Source: Phialophora verrucosa
Lineage: Eukaryota; Ascomycota; Eurotiomycetes; Chaetothyriales; Herpotrichiellaceae
DNA length: 64,000 nt
Direction of reading: 5' to 3'
NCBI GenBank assembly: GCA_002099365.1
Contig: MSED01000015.1
Location: 3,338,443-3,402,442, forward strand
Positions 35,341 to 46,477 of the stretch are shown in pieces. A program made the position numbers and the translations under genes. Below the pieces are notes generated by a model. That model was given only the letters and a program-made list of their open reading frames with translations. It searched no databases and was not told the origin of the DNA. Position 1 is the first letter of the stretch; every line of letters begins with the position of its first letter.

Positions 35341-36281
35341 GTCGGACTGTCAGATGCTTGAAAGTGGATGGGCTGGCAAAGCTCCTACCGAAGAAAATGA
35401 TTAAACCGTCAACACTAATAACTATGAACTAAGCTATCGACTTGAGAAAGCCTTTCGTAGAACCTTTGTGTCGTGGCCACCACCACAGGAACATGCTTTG
35501 GCAAAAAGAGACTTCGGACTTCGGGAAAATTGTCCGACCATATCGAGCCATAGATCTAACAAATAGCAGCGCGCTGAGTTGTATCACGGAACTGGGATCT
35601 ACGCACCTACAGCCGGATCAGAAGGGGAAGTCAGCGCGAAGTAGGCAGAGTACTCAGTAGACTCAACCGAGCGCTCGTTATATACATACATTCAATCTAT
35701 AGTCTAAATGTGTAGTCAACACGATTGTTAATCATACTTATACGTTCTCAAGTTAGAAGATTAGTTTGACTTTAGTACCTGAACATTGAGCAGTCAAGAG
35801 ACATCTCACCGACAGGGTAGATTTGTATACTCCTAGTTACCAAGGAACTTATTTTAGGTCGCGATCTCAGGAGTGATTCATAACGAAAGCATTGCAGTGC
35901 AAACCTTCCCGCACTAACCTGATCTAATACTACGCTAGTCCACAGCGGTTTCGAAATATGAGCAACTAAAGGCTGGTCTGGACGAGAGTTTCTGGATCCA
36001 GAAATTCCCCGGCTGCGAAGGTGCAGCATACCCAACAAGATATTCAACCCTTCCTCTTCTGTCTGTAGAGGGACTTGTTGCCGTACGAGCGAGCTATTTA
36101 GGGCTTCGACTCCACGGTCTTGTTAATAGAACTACTTCGCGTGCAAGAGGACAGAGATTAGAAGTTAGACTGCTACAACTAGGGTCATTGATCCTTGAAC
36201 AGGCTGCTTCTCTATGTGAATGCTAAGACTATAGGCTTCCGACGTAGCCTTTAGAGTACTCGTGTTATTCATGCCGTCAAA
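35341..36281. promoter_or_regulatory. Upstream region of the BVMO gene
   Basis: A 941-bp spacer. A perfect inverted hexamer TCGGAC at 35514-35519 and GTCCGA at 35532-35537, spaced by 12 bp, lies about 175 bp before the BVMO start. It has the form of a binuclear zinc-cluster factor site. The rest contains no recognised gene. Confidence 0.4.
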
Positions 36282-39152
36282 TTAAGGCGCAGTCAGTAGC
36301 ATGCTCCAATTCCTAAACTCCAGGTCGACATCAAGAGGATCGCCGGTGAACATCTAGAGATGAGAATTTGGATCAGGAGTGGATTCGTCAATTAAACGCT
36401 CCAAGTTGTGAACAATAGAATGGGTCGGAATGATGGGATCAAACTTACATTTTTCTCACCATCGAATTGAGGAATGTTCTCTGTAGAAATTCCGCCCATC
36501 ATGGGATCATTCATGTTTCCTGAAAGAATGGGTGGACTTAAGGCACTCGGGTCCCCGCCGCCTGCTTCCCTCAGATTCCCCAAGTAATCTTGTCTGTAGC
36601 CTTGCACGAATGCTCTGGCCAGCGCGGTTACCTCTTTGACGAGTGGAACCGCGATCGTAGAGTCGGTGTTAAATTCGAGGCGTGCGAAATGGCCAACCGT
36701 GATGTCAAGGAGTGTGATGTCCGCGTGCACCGCAGGATGTTCCGGATTTTGCAGAACATGAATAAATATATTGAACAGAGCATATATTGGGGCAAAAATC
36801 CCGACCCTGCGGCTTTGCGGTTAGTACTATTCGTCGCGACTAGGGACGACAAACTTACAATAGGGAAGTGCACGGATTGACGTGTATACGCTGAGTGGCA
36901 AGGATCGCGTCTCGGCTTGCTTGAACGACAAGCTGGTTCCATTCTCGAATCTGTGGGCGCAGCATGGCGTCTTTTGTGAGTCCGATGATACTTCGAGCCC
37001 ACGGGCAAGCTAAGGTGGTGTGAATATCGAAGAGCGCAACATGGTATGTGTACTGCAGGTATAGAGCTTGGTTTTGCTCCAAGCCATGTGGCAGGTAAAT
37101 CGATGGAGCCCCACGGGTATTGAAGATCGACTCCATGGAACTTTTGATGGTCATAAGCCGTTCGTTTAGTTCGTAAACGGTCTTTTCCAGGGCCTCGAGA
37201 CCCTGACCGAGTGCTTCAACACTCGAAAGTTTCTGCATCGTCAATGATGATAGCTTAGCCAGAGCTACCAAGCTCTTGGTATAGAAGAGATTTATTCCAC
37301 TATCAGCAGGTCGTGTAAGGGGGAGCTGGCAAATGATATCACCATCGTCAATCATCTGCCATTCAGGCGATGTCAGGTGTGTCCTGAGAAGTCTGCATGA
37401 AGGTCAAGCTCATTTACTTACCGAAGGTCGTCCAGACTTGCCCGCAATGCGCTTCTCCAAACAATAGATTGCCCAGAATAGCCAGTTCCAGTGGCCCAGT
37501 TCGTGCTCTGCAAGGTTCCACGTTGAAACCGGTTGTCGATGCAGTCCCATTCCTACTGCTAGCCTCATGGCAACTGCGCAAAGCATATACTCTAGGTTGG
37601 GACTGCCCAATCCCTCTGCGCAATACGCCTACCCAAATTAGCCGGTACTTGATTGTGATTGGATTTGACGAACCATCAGCGTCAACGCTTGCACGCCCAT
37701 AAACGACGTCTGGAGATATAAAAGCTCGGTGTGAACCGACAGCGCATTCTCGAACCATTTCATTGCACCTTGTTTTACCTGCTGGAATGTCTGGCTTCTC
37801 GACAGTTCGATTCGACAACCTGTGGCAAAGATAATGTTGCGCAAGGCATACCATCCTGGTTCATCATAGTCACTGCCGTTCTCAAGCCATGCCTTCAATC
37901 TTCCCTCAAACCAGGCACGATGTACAATTCCTAACGCTGCGTAGTGAGCTTCCTCGAAATAGGCTAATTTTAAAAGTTATTCTTGTTCAGGGTCTAAGAT
38001 GGTTGCTTCCACAAATACCTTTGGTGTATCTCCATGCACTTGCTGGATCAGGTTCTGGGTTGGGGATCTTGGATATGCTACTGTATTTTCAGCTGACGCG
38101 TTGTGTCGTTTGTGAAAGCAGTGGCGAAGTTATGAAATGCTGGACCCTTGGTTGTATCCATCACCCACTGTATCCCCGACTTCGAACAGATTGCTAGTGG
38201 CGATCTTGATCCTGCCATGGGTAAGTATATCGTCCCAAATGAGATCACTCAATACACACCAAGGAACTCCCAATTGGACTAGTTAAAGTCAGAGTCAGCA
38301 CCACGACTGAGGAGGTTACATAGGGTATGCTGATCGTTGCATTCGAATAGATCGAACTGGTATCCTCGTGCATCTCACCCACAGTGCTCGGATTGTCAAC
38401 TGGTATGCTTTTACTAGACCATGCAGGAGAATTAAATCCACTATTGATTGTGTCCTTGAGTATTGTAGACGATGAAAGCGAAGAGTTCCAAGTTGACATT
38501 TTCGCAGCCGTTCCGAGTATTCTGCTTCCGACCTTTTGTACCTCGTCGAGGTATGTTGAGCCACCATCACCCTGTGATGGTATTTTAGATGAGACCGAAG
38601 TGATCTCAGCAGGTGGTGCATATGTAAGATCGTGAGACCCTTGTGTTATCTGCATATCTTGGTTGAAAGACTCCGCTGGTCCAGCGTCGCGAAATCCATC
38701 CAGAGATGCTTCCATTCGTCCCTGGTGCGAACCATTTGCTGATAGTTTGAGTATTGCTTCAACATAAGCCAACCTCTGAGAAAGGTCATTTGAATTGCCC
38801 TCCTGCGCGTTCTTTTGTCGCTTTGGAGGCCTCACACACTCTTTTCCATGGTCCAGGCAGTAAGTGCAGGGACTGTCGCCGTTGCCTGCAGAAGCGTGCG
38901 CTAGTCAGCTACATGTTGACCAAGATCTCATGGCGTGCGCATGTGGAGAATGTTATCTAGACGCATCGATCTAAGCATGACACTCACAGCGGACTTTCTT
39001 TGCTCTATAGAAGTTATAAGCGTTGCGCCTGGACTGTTTCGTAGAGTCTACGGCGGTCGTGAGGAGCTGTCCACAGTAGTATCCTGTCTCCGAGAAAGTT
39101 CGAATACAAAGACACCTCTTTCGGTCAGAGAGTCAGTATTTTGAGGCGACAT
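36282..39152 (-). pseudogene. Zn2Cys6 transcription factor gene with damaged zinc cluster and frameshift
   Basis: Ten exons (39152-39116, 39047-38988, 38885-38320, 38278-38260, 38211-38019, 37963-37674, 37628-37422, 37355-36859, 36806-36449, 36353-36282) join in frame only if one base is removed from the A4 run at 38096-38099; then 765 aa result. The second half of a Zn2Cys6 cluster is clear (CNGDSPCTYCLDHGKEC). In the first half the two N-terminal cysteine positions read Tyr (NAYNFYRAKKVRC). The fungal_trans core (AVAMRLAVGMGLHR ... GRPS) is well preserved. It was probably the pathway regulator. The cysteine losses fit CpA-to-TpA changes on the plus strand. Exon 1 and the 41-nt third intron are the least certain parts of the model. 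Confidence 0.75.
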
Positions 39153-40311
39153 TACGATGTAAAGCAGCAAAACACGTACGATTACGCATTAAGGAAGTAG
39201 TTGTTAGGTTAGGAGACAAGTTTACGAGTTTAGCGCGTTGTGGGCGGTGGAGAAGTGAGGGAGAAAAAGGCGGGGGAGGGGGATGGGCCGGAGGGGATGG
39301 AGGGATTTTGACACGAAGATTATGCCCGGCTCTTGAATGGTGAGGCTGGATGAGCCTGTTCATGAGCAACGTTGATCTTTGCTTTGCACAATTCATTGGA
39401 GATGGCTTTATGCAGCTCGGATGCTGCTACTCCCGTCATCTGTCATATCAATCCTACAAGGGCTGAATAAGGATCTCCGTGTTAATTCCGTATGATCTGC
39501 GTTGTTTGTACCACAGCCAGGTCGGCCTGAGAACCAGAGATGTATCTACCTGGCGCGACCTGTTCCTGAGTAATATAAACCTTCCCAAGAGACAGAATGC
39601 GCGTGGTTGTCCTAGAGCAATTGATTAGATCGCTGCTCAATTAATCAAACTAGTTCAAACTGATACGGAAGAGTATTCAATGCAAAATGAGTAACTGGGA
39701 AGGTGTGCCAGCGCGAAGTCATTATCGTCCATACGATATTCATAGTCTCCATCTCGTTAGCTGAGAAACCTCCTTGGTGAGCCTCGACTCTTTCTGACAC
39801 GGAATGCGAATAGCCTCTCCGACCAAAAGAGGTTAAGCACGCGACTCTCTTCGGAGTTGGAATCAAAAATCACCGAAACGAGAATGAAACGTCTCGAGAG
39901 TCTTTACCAGCATTGAACAAGCTTTGAAACCGTTGAAGCCCAATGGCGTCAAGGGTTTTGGGAATCACAAGCTCGTGAATTGGTGGAATTAGCCGGAGAA
40001 CCTGCCGACTTTGGTAAGATTCACGTTCGAACCGAAGTTGCTCCCTACAAGCCGAGGCATTGGCGATACACAGAGAGCGTACAATGGTGGAAAACAGAGT
40101 ATATGCAGACTAGTGGAGGTAGAAGCACATGGAAAGGGTCGGCGCATTCGACTACTTTCCGAAATCAAGGATAACAGGTGCCAATCCAGGTGCCAACAGT
40201 GTCTGGGGCGCTGAAGAGAGGAGTATTGATTTTGATATTGCCTAGGGATTTACACTGGAGCCGGCGACTCTCTGCTTCAAATCACGACGTTGCTAATTTA
40301 ACCCCGGACAC
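39153..40311. other. Intergenic, nothing supported
   Basis: About 1.16 kb upstream of the regulator. A C-rich tract lies at 39240-39300 (plus strand G-rich). No gene is called. Confidence 0.4.
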
Positions 40312-41575
40312 TCAGCCTCCACCATTATGAAAGCGAGCAATGCCATGCATGGTCATTATCATCGCTCCAAGCTTGTCTCCAAAGATCACGTGGGCCTCCA
40401 CGATCAGGAGGGTAGTGCAAACGACCCAGTACACCAAGACGATAAGGCTGACTCTTGCCAACAGTTTTGCAAGCCGAACCTTGCTGGCGTAATGAAAGGT
40501 CTTCCAGGCTTCCAGAAAGCTGTGTCCACGCCGGTTGCTGCCAGTCGGCGGCAATTTCTTCCCCTCAAAAGTTTTGTCGGGTTCGATGATTGTACCATCA
40601 CCTTCCGGGAGTAAAGACGTGGCGATACGAACAAGGACGACATTGACCGGGGTCTCGACAAGAATGAAGAGTGCCAGCATAAGGACGATAGCCATGAAAC
40701 CTTGTGCCCCCATGGCATAAAGATCAGCTTTACGAGGCTCGTAGTCTGGATGACTGAGATGTTTCAATGGGCCAAACGAACGACAGACCAGTATTGGCAG
40801 ATTTGACACCAGCTGAGCAGCCACTGCCCAAAGAGCTGTCACCGGAGCAATCTGGGGCCAGAATCGAAGTGGAGGCAACCTCGTATACCATCTTTTCGTG
40901 CTGGGCTCAGTGACGACCACATGGATCCAGGCCATGTGTATATTCGCCAGCGCAGTTTCAATGATGACGACAATCACTTCCACTATAATTGGATCGTGGA
41001 AAGGAGTGCTGAGTAGTATGACCAAGGAAGCTGCTAGAATCTTCCACACCGCGTAGATGGAAAGTCCTCGGAATCGAGACCAAAGTCCCCCTCGCGCCTT
41101 GAGATAGCGAACCGTGTCACTCAGGCTGGAAGTGAGAGCCTGGCTACGCTTTGGGGAACCATCTTGGGTCAAGTCATAGTCAACACCTGGGGACGGACCG
41201 TCCCTCCTATCCGAGTGAGCAAGAGGCTCTGTTTCCGCTGGATGGGCCATAGCGACTGTGTCGTACTCCCGGCGTTCAGCTGCTTCAACCATGCACAAAG
41301 TTGGGATCACATAGAGGTTAGTATAGCTAATCTGGATTTGCCATCAGCACATTTCAGGACAACACTTTACCCCTTGGGGACTCTATAAAGAACTGGGAGG
41401 CACTGACGCAGAACAGAATACCAGCAAACAAGATAATGGTACTCAGGAAGACATATGCAGCGACAGGATGGATCTCTGGGTGTTCGAAGTTGCCGTATTC
41501 AGGGCCATGGGCAACGCCTCGCAAATAAAGTGTCGCGTCAAAATTGCGAGAGTCGAGATGAGCCCCTGTATTCAT
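40312..41575 (-). CDS. Fungal six-helix membrane protein of unknown function
   Basis: Exons 41575-41371 and 41282-40312 with an 88-nt intron give 391 aa. Six hydrophobic helices are visible: one before the intron (AAYVFLSTIILFAGILFC), then helices near residues 165-185, 190-215, 240-265, 280-310 and 350-375. Between helices 1 and 2 is a polar loop. The motif WSRFRGLSIYAVW and the AWIHVVVTEPS loop are typical of a fungal-only family that databases sometimes label ubiquitin carrier or conjugating protein. No UBC catalytic motif is present, so that label is probably wrong. It is at the edge of the cluster and may not belong to the pathway. Confidence 0.72.
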
Positions 41576-43057
41576 ACTTGTTCTGCAGGCGATGGAACAC
41601 GTTAGAAGAAAGAACACGCCAGAAAATGGGCGATTGTACCCGCACAGAGTCAAATCTGAAGAGTTTACAAGTCGTCGAGAGCTCATGACGGCGAAAATCA
41701 TCTGGCTTATACTCTCGGCGACCGCCGATATTTTCGGCCTCCGGTTGGGCTTTCCCCGGATCATGTGCTCCATGGCACTATTCCCTGGGACACGGATGCA
41801 ATGCCAATGATCACCAGGAGCTTTTCCTGCACATTTCATTCATGTCTGTCTGCTGGGTATGCGAAAGCTCCACTAACACTCCGTACTGTGAGGAGGAATG
41901 ATTGTGGACAAGGTATGCTAAGATGTGCAATAAATGCCCGAGCCAGCCGGAGTGAGTGAAAGTACCCCGGTTTATCAATGTGGTATGCTTTGTCTTCCAA
42001 TGAAAGATCCTGCCGTGTCGCTTCTGGGTAATCCACTTGGAGTGCTATCGGTTTCAAGCAAGCAGGTTCTTATGGAAAATGATGCACATGTGAAGCACGC
42101 AGTTCGATGTAAGATACTCTATGCTCGTTATGAGTGCTCTGAAGCCCACATCGATATAATTTCCTTATGGTGGTTCTCGCTGGTCGTTATCGTAGTCTCT
42201 AATATCTACCTTTGACACTCGGAAACAGCTGGCCTGGTGCAAGGGACGTGCCTTTGAGTTGACAGGTAGCTTGCATCAGTCGATATTAGGCCAAGAACGA
42301 ACCTATATTTTTGCTGTCATCGAGTGGGAAGATTCAGACCTAGAAACTGCAGAATAGGTATTTCGCAAAAGGTAAGTCGACATTTCCCACAAGTTGCCAT
42401 GGTGCTATCCGGTTCAACCTAAATGGTATACTTGGTCACTCTTCGTCTTACCCTCGTCGCCGTTTAAGTCCTAGTAGAGTCGATAATGTTAGTATCTTAA
42501 AGCGGGTAGAAGATATGTTTAACGAGGGCTTCCGAGATAGCATCTGTTATGCTTAAATATCCGAATAGACGTTAGGAGAGAAAGATAGTGTCTTAGTCCG
42601 TCAATGATTATGTGACTTAGTGAAGCTGAGGCATGAACTAAAATACCCAGTGTACTAAGTACCCACGGATGAATCATATACCAATCTGTAGGGAAGTATT
42701 CTACCCGAGCTCTCTCTGATAAGAACTCTCTCAATGAGCTCTCTGTCCGGAGTAAATCCCCAGGAACTCACCTCTGTGTCCATACATGGTAATGTGTTCC
42801 TTTCTCATTTCGGGCTCGCTTCATGACAGTTTTCCGACTAAATGTGGACAACTGGGTCAACCATGGAGCATTTTTGTTTCGAGTCGGAGATACTCACAGA
42901 TCGACTGGGTGTTGAAAGAAGTGATGATTTTGTGGAGGTCTGAAGCATAGCTTCCCATTCCTGTTATACAATATTCTAGCACTCGTCAACCCTTCGAAGT
43001 GGTCAACGCAAAGGTCTGCAACCGAAGGCAACCATACCAGTCATATTTTCCTTTCAT
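41576..43057. other. Intergenic, nothing supported
   Basis: About 1.5 kb of increasingly AT-rich DNA with no family-like ORF. It marks the transition from the gene cluster to the repeat region. Confidence 0.4.
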
Positions 43058-44050
43058 TTGGAACATAGCTTGCTCTCAAAGTTTTATCTCGTGGTAGGGT
43101 GGCTCTGCTGCGTCTCTGTGGTGGTCCTGGTGGGGAAATTTCTCAATAGTGACGTTTTCTACCATAGATTTGAGATCCTTCCTACCGAAAAGCAGAGGCC
43201 GTCAATTGCTCAAGCAAAGGCGAAAATTTTTCGAAATGCAAAGCAAATCTTGTTCGACAGACCGCAAAAGGTGTTACCAGGTCAACAACAAGCGCTTTTA
43301 CCTCTGGACATATATGTTCTACTACAGGTTACAGGGCCCTTCCAGATCGTTGGTGCAGCAGGCCCGACTATTATGTTTCCAAACCGTTATGCGCACGAAC
43401 TTAGGATTATCAAGGAGCTGGATTTCCTTGAGTTCATGGCAAGAGTAAGGGTGTCGTTTCTTCACCTTCAATCTATTTATGCAACACTAGGATTTCAATG
43501 CTCGTATACCGGGCTTCGAAGCCTTCCGCCTCGATGATGCGACGGTAGTCGACACAGTCAAGATCAATCTGACGCAATCGCTTAGTACGTTCACAAAGCT
43601 GATGTCCCTCGGAGAGACGGTTGAAACGAACACTTCTGACCTATGTCGTGCAGACGTTATCGTTGATGCCCTCGTTGAAGAAACCGATCTCTCACTGAAG
43701 GATATGTTTGAGGCTAGAGACGGAGGTAACCTTGTTAACGATAGTTATTGTGACTGCTACTAACCATCACATATTAGAGTGGACGCTCTTTAATATGAGT
43801 AAACATGCTAACAGTCTCGTCGGCCGTGTATCGAGCCGCATCTTTATGGGAGAAAGACTTTATCGGAACCTAGAACGGCAGCGAGTCGCAGTCGACTACA
43901 CCCTTATAGCCGTTAAGGTAGGTATAGACTTGCGTATATGGCCCACCTTTCTCCGCCCTTATATATATTAGGTCCTCCCTAGCTGTATTAGAGCACGAAA
44001 GTATACGGACCTCTACCGACGTCTAATTAAAGGCGAGCTACGGGATCGCC
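43058..44050 (+). pseudogene. Cytochrome P450 N-terminal half, truncated pseudogene
   Basis: Conserved pieces of a CYP503/ent-kaurene-oxidase-like P450 appear in order: an N-terminal membrane helix, NAKQILFD, TVMRTNLGL in one frame, then KELDFLEFMAR in another, IPGFEAFRLDD, LTQSL, and VAVDYTLIAVKVGIDLRIWPTFLRPY. Two introns (43448-43491 and about 43731-43782) still look spliceable. There is no ATG at the expected start, at least one frameshift near 43405-43415, and an in-frame TAG at 43969-43971 with homology continuing beyond it to about 44048. The I-helix, ExxR and heme loop are missing because the sequence switches to an LTR fragment at about 44051. This is a dead, truncated gene. Confidence 0.75.
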
Positions 44051-44107
44051 CTTAGTAAGAGAAACCTCTTAAACTATAATATTACCTTATATAAAGCGAT
44101 TTTAATA
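44051..44107 (+). repeat. Fragment of chromovirus LTR 3' end (RIP-mutated)
   Basis: About 57 bp match the last part of the LTR at 57160-57556 and its RIP-mutated copies: agagaaacctctta and the terminal gcgattttaata correspond to agagaaccctcgg and gcgattcgtaaca. It directly abuts the truncated P450, so the element's insertion or a rearrangement at it removed the rest of that gene. Confidence 0.55.
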
Positions 44108-44590
44108 CCTATATATAATAATATTATAGGCCTTTATAACTATATAATTAAGCGTCGCCCCGACCCCTTTAAATATAACTATATCCTTTATTAAGTTATA
44201 TAAAGGGAATATTTAAGTTATATAAGATTTAGTTATAAATTATAATAAGACTTATAGAATAAATATAATTAATAAAGATATAACTTATAATAAACCTTAT
44301 TAACTATATATAGTCTTTATATAGACTCTAAGACTTAAGAAGATTAAGGGAGTCTATATAAAAAAGGTTCCGTTAAGTAGCCGCTTATATTAAGATACTT
44401 ATATATCTTAATACTATTCTTAATAAGTCTTAATATTATCTCTAATAACCGGCCCTATAGTTAGTAGGGTATTAGAGTATATATATAGGTATAATAATTA
44501 TCTCCTCCCTTAAAGGTAATTTATCTCAAATTAGTTAATACTATATTAAGGCTTATAAGTATTAACTTTACTTAAAGTAATAAGGTATAT
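44108..44590. other. RIP-degraded AT-rich DNA
   Basis: TpA-saturated sequence without ORFs. It is internal sequence of an unidentified repeat. Nothing further can be assigned. Confidence 0.5.
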
Positions 44591-44817
44591 TATTAGGAAT
44601 AGGCCTATATAAATAAGTAAAGTAGAGCGAATAAATAATAGCCGAAGATTAGGTTATTCCTTAACTATCCGTCTTAACTAAGTAAACTCGAAGTATAAGA
44701 GAGGAGGAAGAGTCTCTTATACAGTAAGCGTACGAAAGATAAGCTTCTCGTATACTTTAGGCTTAGCGGAGAATATTAGGTCTCTATACGGCAGTATACT
44801 TAGCTATTCGTGATAAT
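44591..44817. repeat. Left terminal repeat of element B
   Basis: It aligns along its length with 55224-55450. It begins tattaggaata and ends near cgtgataat; the partner begins tattaagaata and ends tgtaataat. Differences are mostly transitions. Confidence 0.6.
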
Positions 44818-46052
44818 TATCCCCCCCTCCTTTAAGCTTCTCGTCCTTAAGAAGCGTCGAAATAAGATAATAGCCGTACTATATATATTTCGTATACTGT
44901 CCTTAATAAGATTATATATAGTATTATTAAGCTTACTAGATCCTAAGTTATTTTAATAATAATTAGCACCACGCCCTCTCTTAGTATACGGATTTTTTAT
45001 AACGGCCGGTTCGTGTATAAACCCTATACGGCCCGCTTTAAGTAGATCTAATATTTAAAGTAGTATAGTTCGTATATATAATATTTTCTAATATCGCCGT
45101 CGCCTTAACAATATTAATAGTGTACTCCCCCTTTAATATAACGCGCCTTAATATATTACTTTACTAATAATATATATATAACTTAATAATAATAATAATA
45201 ATATCTTCTTTTATTATTTTATTTCTATTTCCCTTTTTCTTTTCTTCCTTTAACTAATATTATTATTAACTTTATAAGTATAGAACCGCTATAATCTTTA
45301 TATAGTTCTTAGCTACTAATATTATATATAGTAAGTAAATAGCGTTTCTATTTACTTTATCTATAAGTATATAAAATCTAATTATAACTATTTAACTACT
45401 AACTTAAATATTATAGTTTCTTAACTTTAACTTCTCTATACGCCGCGCTCCGCTTATACTACCGCCAGTATATACTATAGGTTTATATATAATTCGCTTA
45501 CTAATCGCTCTAGTAGCTAATATTCTTATATCTACTCCTACTCTTAAGCTAAAGCTTATCGCCCCTACTTCCGCTCCCGCTCCCGCGCCCGCGGGTAGTA
45601 GAGGCGATAATCCCGATCGCCGCCCCTTTACTAAGCGTAACTATATATAAGGTATACTATATACGAATTATAGTTAACTCTTATAGTACTTAACGATACC
45701 TTTAAACCGTCTCTAAATAAATATAGTAAGTATATTATTACTAGTCTATACTATTACTATTACCTCTACTATTTATATACTATAGACGGTTCGGCCGGCA
45801 CTTATATTAAGTATATCTTTTTAACCGCGGCTAGTCGCCTATTAATTAACTATTAATACTACTAACGCGATAAATATAGTAATACTTTTAGTTATATCTC
45901 TATAAATAGTATATATATTATATATAACTTATACTAATAACTTATATAAATCTCTACTTCTTTAGTTATATATATAAACCGCCTATAGAAAGCTAATATT
46001 ACCTATACTAATAGCGAAGTTAAAGCTCTTACTATTACCGATATTAAGTAGG

Positions 46053-46477
46053 TATTATAAATCGCTTCACGTAAGGTAATACGGCGGTTTAAGAGGTTTC
46101 TCTTACTAGTAAAGTAGTAATATAATACTAGCCTAAGGTAAAGGTACGCGGTTACTTATAATAGCGTAAGGTAGAACAACACTCCTAAGGCCTAGAGGTA
46201 GGGGTTAGAGTGTAACTGTTATTAACTATATCTCCTATAGAGATAGATCTAGCTATAATTATATATATAGGTAGGTTTCTTATTTTAGTAGGTCTAGGCG
46301 TTATATAGTTATAGCCGATACTCTTATAATTTATAACTCTTATAATAGCCTCTTTCCTATTATAGAAGTTATATAAAATTATATAACTCGAGTTAGCCTT
46401 ATCTATAAAGCTATCCTCTACTCGCCTAACCTTCCTCCCTTAGTCTTAGCTAACCGTATAAAGGTTGGTTCGTAATA
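46053..46477 (-). repeat. 3' LTR of chromovirus A
   Basis: A 425-bp direct repeat of 53085-53509. Its ends are tattataaatcgc and ttcgtaata, which are mutated forms of the family's TGTTACGA/TCGTAACA termini. Confidence 0.75.

Noticed and set aside
40312..41575. Calling the membrane protein a ubiquitin-conjugating enzyme
   Set aside because: The label is attached to similar fungal proteins in databases, but six membrane helices and no UBC catalytic motif are seen here.
43708..43971. 87-aa ORF as a stand-alone small gene
   Set aside because: Its sequence is an internal exon of the degraded P450, ended by a premature stop.
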